Below the pieces are notes generated by a model. The model worked only from the letters and a program-made list of their open reading frames with translations, had not been told where the DNA came from and ran no database searches. The position numbers and the translations under genes are program-made. A DNA stretch of 28,108 nt from JAGNRR01 sp964389575 (GTDB lineage Bacteria > Bacteroidota > Bacteroidia > Chitinophagales > Chitinophagaceae), in NCBI GenBank assembly GCA_964389575.1, contig CAYMFF010000038.1:1-28108 (forward strand). The letters run 5' to 3'. This document shows positions 7,564-15,568 of this stretch, one piece after another (positions within the stretch are counted from its first letter, which is position 1; every line of letters starts with the position of its first letter).

Positions 7564-8141
7564 GTTTGCTAGAGCAAATATTAGATTGGGATCAAAGTCT
7601 TTTTCTGGCGTTTCATGATGGATGTTCTAATTCTATAATGGATACTATAATGCCGTGGTTCCGAAATCCTAAATTCTGGATTCCAGTCTATGCTTTTCTT
7701 TTATATTTTTCTGTGAAGAAATTTGGTCGAAATGGATTAGTTTGGGTGCTGGCACTTTTGGTTGTTTTTGGGCTCACTGATTTTTCTTCTGCTAGTATTT
7801 TTAAGCCATATTTCGGTCGTTTACGTCCTTGTAATGACCCTGGTTTACAAGAATTTATTCATGCTGTAGTGCACTGTGGCCCTGGAAAGAGTTTTCCGTC
7901 ATCCCATTCTAGCAATCATTTTGGCGTAAGTTTTTTTATCATTTTCACCTTAGGACGATTTTATAATTGGGTTAAGATTCCAGCATTTTGTTGGGCTTTA
8001 CTCGTAGTGGTGGCTCAAGTTTATGTTGGCGTGCATTATCCACTTGATATTTTAGGTGGGGTTGTTGTTGGATTCCTCAGTGCCGGTTTGGTCAGTTTTA
8101 TTTTTCAGAAATATGTGCCTTTTCAACCAATTAAAAATTGA
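7560..8141 (+). CDS. PAP2-family membrane phosphatase (undecaprenyl-PP or lipid phosphatase type)
   Basis: This 193-aa integral membrane protein has the three PAP2 motifs: K82-x6-R89-P90 (KPYFGRLRP), PSSH at 113-116 (catalytic-type His116) and H159-x3-D163 (VHYPLD). Hydrophobic segments lie near 37-52, 60-80, 121-133, 141-158 and 165-185. Relatives remove phosphate from undecaprenyl diphosphate or from lipid phosphates at the outer face of the inner membrane. The length and motif spacing suit the BcrC/UppP-like group, but the substrate is not provable here. In motif 3 the usual S-R is A-Q (Q153), a departure discussed in the findings. The start codon overlaps the preceding methyltransferase stop (ATGA), implying coupled translation. 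Confidence 0.85.
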   Translation: MSLLEQILDWDQSLFLAFHDGCSNSIMDTIMPWFRNPKFWIPVYAFLLYFSVKKFGRNGLVWVLALLVVFGLTDFSSASIFKPYFGRLRPCNDPGLQEFIHAVVHCGPGKSFPSSHSSNHFGVSFFIIFTLGRFYNWVKIPAFCWALLVVVAQVYVGVHYPLDILGGVVVGFLSAGLVSFIFQKYVPFQPIKN

Positions 8142-8170
8142 GATTTGAGAATTTAAAATTCTTGAAGGTT

Positions 8171-8178
8171 TACATTTG
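8171..8178 (+). promoter_or_regulatory. -7 promoter box of the ZIP gene
   Basis: TACATTTG matches TAnnTTTG exactly and ends 13 nt before the ATG at 8192. A TTTG lies about 23 nt upstream, further than the usual 19, so the -33 element is doubtful. Confidence 0.45.
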
Positions 8179-8191
8179 TTGACAATAACAT

Positions 8192-8926
8192 ATGAACTTT
8201 TATTTCATTTTATTGTTTTTAATTACACTTGGCGCTGGTCTATTGCCTTTTTATTTTAAGAAGATAACTGAGAAGCACTTACAATTGTTACTTGCTTTTT
8301 CGGGTTCTTTTTTATTAGGAATTACACTGCTTCATATTTTACCTGAAAGTTTTGTGGAGATAGGCCCGCAAGCAGGTGGGTTTATTTTTGCCGGATTCTT
8401 ATTTCAGTTTTTGTTACAACGGCTTACACATGGTGTAGAGCATGGTCATTTGCATTGTCATGATGGGCATGAACATTCTAAAAGTCTTTGGGCAATATTA
8501 ATTGGTTTAAGCATACATGCTTTTTTGGAAGGCTTGCCATTAGGGTTTGATTATAATGATGCGCACACAACCTCTACTGTTTTCTTTGGAGTAGCTGCGC
8601 ATAAAATTCCTGAGGCATTTACATTGGGTAGTTTACTATTGATAAGTAACAATAAATCTAAATGGCTTTGGGTTATTCTTTTTGCGGCTGTTTCTCCACT
8701 AGCAGCTGTACTGGCAAATTACTTTGGCCATACTATGAACTATGTATTTGTAGAAGATGCCGTCGCTTTTTTAATTCCTGTAGTGATAGGAGCCTTTATA
8801 CATATATCTACTACTATACTTTTTGAAAGTGGTACTAAGCATCATGAAATGAGTAAGCATAAAATTGCCGTAGTACTAGTCGGAGTATTGCTAGCTACTA
8901 TGACTTTGCTTTTGCATAGTCATTAA
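8192..8926 (+). CDS. ZIP-family divalent metal transporter
   Basis: This 244-aa inner-membrane protein has about eight hydrophobic segments. A His-rich cytoplasmic-type loop lies at 80-95 (HGVEHGHLHCHDGHEH), and there is a HxFLEGLPLG segment (H109, E113). The family signature segment HKIPEAF (137-143) corresponds to the HKxPEG metal site of ZIP transporters. ZIP proteins import Zn(II) and sometimes Fe, Mn or Co into the cytoplasm; the His-rich loop fits zinc, but the ion is inferred. A TACATTTG box precedes the gene. Its stop shares TTAA with the stop of the opposing gene, so no terminator fits between the two. Confidence 0.88.
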   Translation: MNFYFILLFLITLGAGLLPFYFKKITEKHLQLLLAFSGSFLLGITLLHILPESFVEIGPQAGGFIFAGFLFQFLLQRLTHGVEHGHLHCHDGHEHSKSLWAILIGLSIHAFLEGLPLGFDYNDAHTTSTVFFGVAAHKIPEAFTLGSLLLISNNKSKWLWVILFAAVSPLAAVLANYFGHTMNYVFVEDAVAFLIPVVIGAFIHISTTILFESGTKHHEMSKHKIAVVLVGVLLATMTLLLHSH

Positions 8927-10419
8927 TCTTTCATTATTTTCTTTGAAGTAATTACTCCGGAATCTAAGTTGTAAAGTGAAATGATGTACATACCTCTTAC
9001 TAAGGAGCTTATATCTAATTGTGCATCTCCGCCTGGGACTAAGAAATTATCTTTAATTAAAATCCTGCCATCCAAAGTACTTACTTTATACTTATAGTCT
9101 TCCTTTTCAATTCCAGTAATATTTACTATGCCATTCGTAGGGTTAGGGGAGATTGAAATTTCTTGATATTCTTTTGCATTCTTAATTATAACCGTGTTGC
9201 TGTAACTTTTTTGGCCATCTTTGTCTACAGCTTTGATGCGGTAATAATTTATTTCATTTATGTCCTTATCAATAAATGAATAGTTCGTTTGATTTACTCC
9301 TCCCACAGCTGGTGTTGTGTATATCGATGAGAAGTTCGTTCCACTAGTACTTTTTTCTACTTCAAAATATTCAACGTTTTCTTCACCAATTGTAGTCCAA
9401 TTTACTTCATTACTATTTACTGTATTCTTTACTTGAAGTTGTAATTCTGATATAGGTAGCGCAAATGTTAAGTTTCCAGAGAGTATTGATGGTGAATAGG
9501 AAATTGTATTATTTACAGTATCCTTAATGATTGTGACCCAATCAAAAAATTGTTTTCTTTCGTAAGCGATTCTTTCATAATAATAGCCTACGCTCAATGT
9601 ATCAGTAAATTCATTACAACTTGCTACCTCAAATCGCGGAGAATACCATTGAATGTTTCTGGTTTTTTTTGCTAAAGGAATATTGTAGAAATAATTCCTG
9701 CTTGGGTAGAGTTCTATGTATAAACTATCATTGTTAAGAGCTGTTTTATTTAAATTATAGATGTTATAAGGAGCATTTGCCGCATGGTAGAAAACAATTT
9801 TATCATTCTCTATTCTTATTGTAAATTGAGTATTAGTGATTGAAATAGTTGTATCTTCTAGTAAATTGCTAGAAGTCCAATTGGGATAATATTGGACACT
9901 ATTTGCACTAGTTGATGTTATGTGATACCAGATGCTCTTGTATCTAAAGTAATTATTAGTTGTATTGCTAATGTGCCCAAGATTTAATTTTGTTTCAAAG
10001 GATTGAAAATTAAATGGTGGATTCAAAGTGCCGTTAGGAATCATAAGTAGGTTCTTCTCATCGCCATAGGCATCTGGGTCGGAGTACTCAGGAATTGTAT
10101 CCAAAGCAATATGAATAGAGTCATTAGAGATTTGCTTTGTGAAAAATTGCGTTGGTATTGATGTTAATTTACCTGTATCTACTAAGTATAAGGAGTCTCC
10201 TTGAACCATAAAATTGATTTTCATTTCTTGAGTATAGAAGCTGTCATTGATAGGTCCAGGGGAATAATTATTGAATTCAAGCCTGAAAAAATTTGAGAAA
10301 TCAATAGAATCAATTGCTCCAAAAGGGGTGTTGACTATCTTATTTGAACTAGACCAGATGCTTTGCGCTGATAACTGATAAGAAGAGAATATTAAAACGA
10401 AGAGTACAATTTTTTTCAT
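8923..10419 (-). CDS. T9SS-exported surface protein with an FN3-like domain
   Basis: This 498-aa protein has a signal peptide (1-18, cleavage before QS). A long beta-rich middle of unknown fold runs from about 19 to 325, with many Asn, Ser and Tyr. An FN3-like segment at about 326-412 has the Bacteroidetes hallmark VEKSTSGTNFSSI and NYYRIKAVDKDGQKSYSN. A type A T9SS sorting domain covers about 413-498 (ISPNPTNG, then STLDGR, LDISSLVRGMYIISL and a final KKIMKD). Such domains send the protein across the outer membrane and are usually cleaved as it is anchored or released. No enzyme motif is visible. Its end overlaps the ZIP stop by 4 nt. It is divergent from fumC, with 141 nt between the two starts. 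Confidence 0.8.
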   Translation of the reverse strand: MKKIVLFVLIFSSYQLSAQSIWSSSNKIVNTPFGAIDSIDFSNFFRLEFNNYSPGPINDSFYTQEMKINFMVQGDSLYLVDTGKLTSIPTQFFTKQISNDSIHIALDTIPEYSDPDAYGDEKNLLMIPNGTLNPPFNFQSFETKLNLGHISNTTNNYFRYKSIWYHITSTSANSVQYYPNWTSSNLLEDTTISITNTQFTIRIENDKIVFYHAANAPYNIYNLNKTALNNDSLYIELYPSRNYFYNIPLAKKTRNIQWYSPRFEVASCNEFTDTLSVGYYYERIAYERKQFFDWVTIIKDTVNNTISYSPSILSGNLTFALPISELQLQVKNTVNSNEVNWTTIGEENVEYFEVEKSTSGTNFSSIYTTPAVGGVNQTNYSFIDKDINEINYYRIKAVDKDGQKSYSNTVIIKNAKEYQEISISPNPTNGIVNITGIEKEDYKYKVSTLDGRILIKDNFLVPGGDAQLDISSLVRGMYIISLYNLDSGVITSKKIMKD

Positions 10420-10514
10420 AATATGGGGTTTAAAATCAATTACTAAGTTAGGGCAGTATTCTGATTAATTATCTGATTTTTTAAAAGCTTTTATGTTTTT
10501 TAATAAACGGTCAA

Positions 10515-10545
10515 TTTGTTAAGCCTAATTCCAGTTGTAACTTCG
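10515..10545 (+). promoter_or_regulatory. fumC promoter
   Basis: TTTG (10515-10518), exactly 19 nt, TAACTTCG (10538-10545), one base off TAnnTTTG. The predicted transcription start lies about 10 nt before the ATG at 10561, which rules out a TTG start at 10516 inside the promoter. Confidence 0.7.
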
Positions 10546-10560
10546 CGCAAAATTTACATC

Positions 10561-11958
10561 ATGAGTTTTCGCATAGAAAAAGATACAATAGGAGAAGTAA
10601 AAGTGCCAGAAAATGCTCTCTACGGCGCACAAACACAGCGCTCTACTGAAAATTTTAAAATTGCAGTAGCTACCAATAAAATGCCAATAGAAATTATTAG
10701 AGCGTTTGCTTACTTGAAAAAAGCAGCTGCTCTAACCAATTGTAAGGCGGGTGTTTTGCCGCAAGACAAGTGCGATGCCATAGGGAAAGTGTGTGATGAA
10801 ATATTGAATGGCGAATTGGATAATGAATTTCCTTTAGTTGTTTGGCAAACAGGAAGTGGAACACAGAGCAACATGAACTGCAATGAGGTGATAGCCTTTA
10901 AAGCTCATGTAAATAATGGTGGCAGCCTTTCGGATAAAGAAAAGTTCATTCACCCAAACGATGATGTAAATAAAAGTCAATCTAGTAATGATACGTTTCC
11001 TACTGCTATGCATATAGCGGCGTATAAAATGTTATTAGAAATTACAATTCCGGGTATCGAAAAATTACGAGATACGTTGGATAAGAAATCAAAAGAATTT
11101 TGGGAGGTTGTAAAAATTGGTCGAACGCATTTTATGGATGCAACGCCATTGACTGTTGGGCAAGAGTTTAGTGGTTATGTCTCACAATTAAATCATGGAT
11201 TAAAAGCAATACATAATACCTTAGATCATTTATCAGAATTGGCCCTAGGCGGAACAGCCGTCGGAACAGGTATTAATACACCCGATAATTACAGTGAAAA
11301 TGTAGCCAAACATATTGCCGATTTAACGGGTATTCCATTCCGAACAGCAGAGAATAAATTTGAAGCCTTAGCCGCTCATGATGCAATTGTGGAAGCGCAT
11401 GGAGCGCTTAAAACAATAGCGGTGTCATTAATGAAAATTGCAAATGATATTCGTATGCTTGCCTCAGGACCCAGAAGTGGTATTGGCGAAATTAGTATTC
11501 CGGCTAACGAACCGGGATCTAGTATAATGCCAGGAAAAGTAAATCCTACGCAATGTGAAGCGCTGACTATGATAGCGGCACAAATTTTAGGAAACGATGT
11601 AGCGATTAATGTTGGGGGGAGTAACGGACATTTTGAATTGAATGTTTTTAAGCCGATGATGATTCATAATTTTTTAAATTCAGCACGTTTAATTGGAGAT
11701 GGTTGTATGAGTTTCAATGATAATTGTGCAGAAGGAATTGAGCCTATCACGGACAATATCAAAAAGCATTTAGATAATAGCTTGATGCTAGTAACGGCAT
11801 TAAACACAAAAATTGGATATTATAAAGCCGCAGAAATTGCCGGCAAAGCACATGAGGAGAATACGACTTTAAAAGAATCCGCTATTGCATTGGGTTACTT
11901 AACATCAGAAGAGTTTGATGAATGGGTTGACCCTAAAAAGATGGTTGGAAAGTTATAA
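10561..11958 (+). CDS. fumC: Class II fumarate hydratase
   Basis: This 465-aa cytoplasmic TCA-cycle enzyme interconverts fumarate and malate. The fumarase/aspartase superfamily signature GSSIMPGKVNPT is at 319-330, with the catalytic serine loop. Other conserved stretches are SGTQSNMNCNEV (99-110), SSNDTFPTAMH (141-151), the RTH loop (H190) and ELALGGTAVGTG (226-237). Length and N-terminus (FRIEKDTIGEVKVPENALYGAQTQRS, first 28 residues) fit FumC rather than aspartase, although the two are close relatives. The ATG at 10561 is chosen because an upstream TTG start would lie within the promoter. A strong hairpin with a T-run follows 2 nt after the stop. Confidence 0.95.
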   Translation: MSFRIEKDTIGEVKVPENALYGAQTQRSTENFKIAVATNKMPIEIIRAFAYLKKAAALTNCKAGVLPQDKCDAIGKVCDEILNGELDNEFPLVVWQTGSGTQSNMNCNEVIAFKAHVNNGGSLSDKEKFIHPNDDVNKSQSSNDTFPTAMHIAAYKMLLEITIPGIEKLRDTLDKKSKEFWEVVKIGRTHFMDATPLTVGQEFSGYVSQLNHGLKAIHNTLDHLSELALGGTAVGTGINTPDNYSENVAKHIADLTGIPFRTAENKFEALAAHDAIVEAHGALKTIAVSLMKIANDIRMLASGPRSGIGEISIPANEPGSSIMPGKVNPTQCEALTMIAAQILGNDVAINVGGSNGHFELNVFKPMMIHNFLNSARLIGDGCMSFNDNCAEGIEPITDNIKKHLDNSLMLVTALNTKIGYYKAAEIAGKAHEENTTLKESAIALGYLTSEEFDEWVDPKKMVGKL

Positions 11959-11960
11959 AT

Positions 11961-11995
11961 AAAAGAAAGCCTCAATTTAAATGAGGCTTTCTTTT
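11961..11995. terminator. Bidirectional intrinsic terminator between fumC and the lipoprotein gene
   Basis: AAAAGAAAGCCTCA (11961-11974), loop ATTTAAA, TGAGGCTTTCTTTT (11982-11995): a perfect 14-bp stem with T-rich tails on both strands. It serves fumC, and also the minus-strand gene that stops at 12017. Confidence 0.85.
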
Positions 11996-12016
11996 TTATA
12001 GTAGGATTTATATTTA

Positions 12017-13846
12017 TTAGTTATCTCGTCTCATTCTCATAAATACAGAACGCGTGTTCATTTGATTAGGACTCAAAAAACGGGCGGTCACCGCTGCTGT
12101 AATAAACTCACCTTTTACTGAAGAGAATTCTTTGATACTAAGCGAAACCGGTGCGTCCAATGTCCAACCCACTGTATTTATATTGCCTAATCGATCATAA
12201 TAAGATCGTAGATTATGACCTCCTAAATTTTGCCCTCCGTCTACTTGTAAGTTGCAAGACCAGTTTTGCGCGGGAATTCGAGAGAAACAATTAAACGATG
12301 TGCGGTTGAGGCTTTTATAACAATTGAAATTTGCTTGCGGCTCTGCAATTATATTATGTGTGGTTATGCCCCAATTTAAGGATGTAATTTTTACATATTC
12401 ACTATGCTCAGCATTCGCTAATAGATTCCCAATATTTTGTTGCCCTGGAGTAACAGTAAATATTTTAGCTCCTGAATTCATAAGTCCAATTGAATCATAA
12501 CCAATAATTTCTAAGTCCATACTTTGAGTACAAATTGGTGTACTGTAAGTGAAATTACCTTGCGCATCAGTTTTAATTACGTTTGGATATCCCGAGAATC
12601 CTGCAACTTTTATAGATACTGAATTATTGCCCAACGGCATATTATTGCCATCTAATAAAGTTCCAGTTACGTCTGCGGAAGAGTTGCCAGATAAAGCCAC
12701 ATGTATTACACCCATATTCAAGGAGCCTGCACCAACACTAAAGTTTGTCGTATTGATTAACTGCTGAGATCCAGCGCAAAGTTGAGTCAACTCCATTGTA
12801 TAATTTTCGTTTGGTACTATGCCTCCATTGGCTTGGCCTAAAGAGTTAGTGAAGCCATAGCTATACAAATTATTCGATTGACGTATTAGTTTAACACGAT
12901 AACCTTGCAATGGAGCATTAGTTCCTTGCTCTTGAAATTCAACACTAAAGTTTACAATGGTTGGGATATCAGCATTCCAAAATGAAAAGTGCGTCACATC
13001 ACCTACATATTCATTGCCATATTTAGTCAGTGTGCCTTCTTCTACCCATAAACCAATATTTTCGTCCAATGACCAAGAAGGAATTGTTTCATTTGCATCA
13101 GCCATTAACTCATTCGGTATCGGGAAACGCAGTTCAGCAGTATTACCTGACTTAATTTGTAGGTCTTCGCCATTGGCTCCTTGTAACTCAACTGCAAACA
13201 TTCCCATGGTCAGCAGTCCTTCTTCGTTATTGGCTGCCGTGATACCTCGCAGGCATCCTGGTGTCGTTTCATCTAAATCTTCGCTGGTAGGATCTATCCA
13301 TTTTGCATAGACATTTACATTGCCATTGTACATTGCTCCTGTTTGTTCATTTATTATACTATTGGCTTCAAAAACGATTTTACCACCGTCTTTTAAATTT
13401 ACAATACTTCCATCTTGGCTTTTGAAAGATTTTGTAAGTTCTTTTTTCAATAATTTAATTTTGGTGAACTCGGTAGCATTTTCTGCCAGACGCAAGGTTC
13501 GGTGTCCGTCAAAATAACCTTCCGCTTGAACTATGATATGCGCATGATTTTTTGGTGCAGTTATGCTTTCAAAAAGGAACTCACCTTTATCATTTGTTGT
13601 GGTGGAGTACACGCCGATTCTTACCATAACGTTTTTTGCTGGGTTGCCATTTTCTTGCACAACAGTTCCTGCAATACTGGCCGATACATTTTCACTGAGT
13701 TGAAATTCCGTAGAATTTTTGGTGATAGGAGTAACGATGGATCCTTCTTTTTTACAACTGTAAAAAAGTATGCTCGACAAAATTAATCCAGTAAATACAA
13801 GACTTATCCATTGTATGGATTGGTTGGATTTCTTAAAATTTTTCAT
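12017..13846 (-). CDS. Surface/periplasmic lipoprotein with carboxypeptidase-regulatory-like domains
   Basis: This 609-aa protein has an N-terminal hydrophobic segment (13-29) followed by FYSCKK, so Cys31 is the likely lipidated residue (Bacteroidetes-type lipobox). A carboxypeptidase-D regulatory-like beta sandwich lies at about 54-118 (IAGTVVQENGNPAKNVMVRIG, then TNDKGEFLF). Next is a segment beginning LKDGGKIVFEANSII with NVYAKWIDPTSEDL and VTHFSFWNAD, a combination common in Bacteroidetes surface lipoproteins. A second CarboxypepD-like repeat lies at about 390-450 (GTLLDGNNMPLG, then TDAQGNFTYS). No catalytic site is seen; such domains are structural or binding modules. It has no T9SS domain. 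Basic residues follow the cysteine rather than an acidic export signal, so location is uncertain. It ends convergently with fumC at a shared terminator. Confidence 0.75.
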   Translation of the reverse strand: MKNFKKSNQSIQWISLVFTGLILSSILFYSCKKEGSIVTPITKNSTEFQLSENVSASIAGTVVQENGNPAKNVMVRIGVYSTTTNDKGEFLFESITAPKNHAHIIVQAEGYFDGHRTLRLAENATEFTKIKLLKKELTKSFKSQDGSIVNLKDGGKIVFEANSIINEQTGAMYNGNVNVYAKWIDPTSEDLDETTPGCLRGITAANNEEGLLTMGMFAVELQGANGEDLQIKSGNTAELRFPIPNELMADANETIPSWSLDENIGLWVEEGTLTKYGNEYVGDVTHFSFWNADIPTIVNFSVEFQEQGTNAPLQGYRVKLIRQSNNLYSYGFTNSLGQANGGIVPNENYTMELTQLCAGSQQLINTTNFSVGAGSLNMGVIHVALSGNSSADVTGTLLDGNNMPLGNNSVSIKVAGFSGYPNVIKTDAQGNFTYSTPICTQSMDLEIIGYDSIGLMNSGAKIFTVTPGQQNIGNLLANAEHSEYVKITSLNWGITTHNIIAEPQANFNCYKSLNRTSFNCFSRIPAQNWSCNLQVDGGQNLGGHNLRSYYDRLGNINTVGWTLDAPVSLSIKEFSSVKGEFITAAVTARFLSPNQMNTRSVFMRMRRDN

Positions 13847-14058
13847 GTTTTGGGAGATTTAATGAAAACAAAAGGTAGGATGAATAATGCATCCTTTAGA
13901 ATAAATTACCTTTTTTAACGTATGTTAATCAGATTTCAGTTTGTAAAACAAGCACCCAATAAACCAGAAAAATTCAAATTAGAGTAGTCGTTTTTATTCT
14001 TAAAAAGTGAAGAATTGAGATGATTTTGTCAATTGAAGTTAAAAGCTAAAATGTGCTT

Positions 14059-14820
14059 CTATTTCCCCTTAAACTTGTTTATGGCATCACGCGTAAATTC
14101 GCTTAATACCAAAGTGCCACTGGTTTGAGCGCGTTCATATAACAAGGTAGACCAATGGTCGGTTCCTTGCCAGAAAATATCTTTTAGCATACTTAGCGCT
14201 TCGGGATTAGAATTGGCCAATGTATTCGCCAATTTGTTTACGGCCTCATCAAGCGCAGTAGCATCGTCTAATACTTCGGCATAAATACCATTTGTCTTGG
14301 CCCATGTTGCATCGTACCAAGTAGTGGCATCTAATGCCAATTGTGAAAAAGCGGCAGTGCCTGTTTTTCTTTCTACAGCCGGACCTACCACAAAAGGTCC
14401 AATCCCAATGGCGAGCTCTGAAAGTTTTACTGAAGAAAATTTTGTAGCCAAACAATAATCACAACTACTGGCAACACCTACGCCGCCTCCAACAGCTTTT
14501 CCTTGTACGCGACCAATTATTATTTTGCCACAACTACGCATTGCGTTTATTACATTGGCAAAGCCTGAGAAAAAATCAAGACCTTCTTTTTCATCTTGAA
14601 TGGCAATGAGCTCATCAAAACTGGCACCGGCACAAAAAGCACGTTCGCCCGCACTGCGCAACACAATTACATTCACAGCGTCTTCTTTACCCATTGAGCT
14701 TATAATATTGGCCAATTCGTTTAAGATATTACCGGGCAAAGAATTACTGGCTGGATGACCAAATTCTACGGTTGCAATTTTATTTTCAATGGAGTAAGTT
14801 ACGTAGCCGTTTTCGTTCAT
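14059..14820 (-). CDS. Enoyl-CoA hydratase/isomerase (crotonase) family protein
   Basis: This 253-aa cytoplasmic protein has the crotonase oxyanion-hole segments FCAGASFDEL (62-71) and GKAVGGGVGVASSCDY (107-122), then VKLSELAIGIGPFVVGPAVE (131-150) with E135. In rat enoyl-CoA hydratase two glutamates act (Glu144 and Glu164). Here the Glu164 equivalent is E135, but the Glu144 position (GGG-x-E) is Gly115. This favours isomerase-type or other crotonase chemistry over simple hydration. Similar Bacteroidetes proteins are often labelled enoyl-CoA hydratase or methylglutaconyl-CoA hydratase; I would not choose between them. A TACCTTTG box ends 5 nt before the ATG. The 212-nt gap downstream (13847-14058), toward the lipoprotein gene, holds no clear terminator. 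Confidence 0.8.
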   Translation of the reverse strand: MNENGYVTYSIENKIATVEFGHPASNSLPGNILNELANIISSMGKEDAVNVIVLRSAGERAFCAGASFDELIAIQDEKEGLDFFSGFANVINAMRSCGKIIIGRVQGKAVGGGVGVASSCDYCLATKFSSVKLSELAIGIGPFVVGPAVERKTGTAAFSQLALDATTWYDATWAKTNGIYAEVLDDATALDEAVNKLANTLANSNPEALSMLKDIFWQGTDHWSTLLYERAQTSGTLVLSEFTRDAINKFKGK

Positions 14821-14825
14821 GCGGG

Positions 14826-14833
14826 CAAAGGTA
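14826..14833 (-). promoter_or_regulatory. -7 promoter box of the crotonase-family gene
   Basis: Minus strand TACCTTTG, an exact TAnnTTTG match, then CCCGC and ATG. No TTG is seen 19 nt upstream. The 5-nt spacing predicts a nearly leaderless mRNA. Confidence 0.5.
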
Positions 14834-14854
14834 AGGATGCTTAGAGTAAATAAT

Positions 14855-15568
14855 TTAAATCTTAGGTAAAGTCATTGCTTTAATGATAGCAGCAATTAAA
14901 GTTTGAGCGATTACAATTATTCCAAAGATACGTAAGAGCAAGTTCCAAAATGGGTAATGATTTTTTCCAATAGTATAATATATCCAAATTGGGTATGCTA
15001 TCATGACAACAGAATATAGAATTCCGATGATTGATATTATTAAACTCCAAGAAGGGTTAATGTACAGAATTAATGCTATTAAACCAATGCCAAAAAGGTT
15101 AAAGCAGCAAATTGCTAAGGTTACGACTACAGCGATAATACAGTGCTCTATAAAATTGTATTCTATTTTTTTTAGTAATAAAAAACTTGCTAAAGCATAA
15201 AAAGGAATATAGATGAAAAGATAAACCTTAATGTTTTTTAATTGAGTTTGTAATTGTTGGTCAGGGTCTCCTACTAAGTTTTCTATTGAAGAAGAGAATA
15301 ATAAGAATACTCCGGAAATAAGCAATAGCAAATAGAAAAAGTTGTAATATGGTTTGCGCTTGCCTTGTATATAATTTACCGCCACTTTAGTTGGGTTTAT
15401 AATAATTTCTTTCATTGTAAAGATTAAACCTCTATCTAAATGAAGCACGCCATGAATTAAATCATGTTCAACAAAATGTTTGAATGATAATCTATGCGTA
15501 TTGGTTTTCTGTCCACAGTTTGAGCAGAATTTACCTTCAGCTTTATTTTTACATGATTTACAAATCAT
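14855..15568 (-). CDS. DUF3667-type membrane protein with N-terminal zinc ribbon
   Basis: This 237-aa protein has a CxxC-x8-CxxC zinc ribbon (C3, C6, C15, C18; CKSCKNKAEGKFCSNCG). The segment around residues 28-80 carries FKHFVEHDLIHG, LDRGLIFTMKEII and NPTKVAVNYIQGKRKPYYNF, characteristic of DUF3667. Four to five transmembrane segments follow between about 80 and 230. The family is widespread in Bacteroidetes, and no function is established to my knowledge. The start codon overlaps the stop of the queuosine-precursor transporter gene (ATGA), which implies translational coupling to it; whether they share a task is unknown. Confidence 0.75.
   Translation of the reverse strand: MICKSCKNKAEGKFCSNCGQKTNTHRLSFKHFVEHDLIHGVLHLDRGLIFTMKEIIINPTKVAVNYIQGKRKPYYNFFYLLLLISGVFLLFSSSIENLVGDPDQQLQTQLKNIKVYLFIYIPFYALASFLLLKKIEYNFIEHCIIAVVVTLAICCFNLFGIGLIALILYINPSWSLIISIIGILYSVVMIAYPIWIYYTIGKNHYPFWNLLLRIFGIIVIAQTLIAAIIKAMTLPKI

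Noticed and set aside
10516..10560. Longer fumC starting from TTG at 10516
   Set aside because: The TTG is part of the -33 element of a good promoter; the family N-terminus begins at the ATG at 10561.
12957..13310. Plus-strand open frame antisense to the lipoprotein gene
   Set aside because: Antisense shadow without start signals; the opposite strand has clear domains.
13870..13910. GGATG...CATCC inverted repeat in the leader of the lipoprotein gene
   Set aside because: Only a 5-bp stem in AT-rich DNA with no T-run; not enough to call a riboswitch or terminator.
14249..14455. Cys-rich 68-codon frame overlapping the crotonase gene
   Set aside because: Alternate-frame reading of conserved crotonase sequence; the Cys and Arg content comes from the frame shift.
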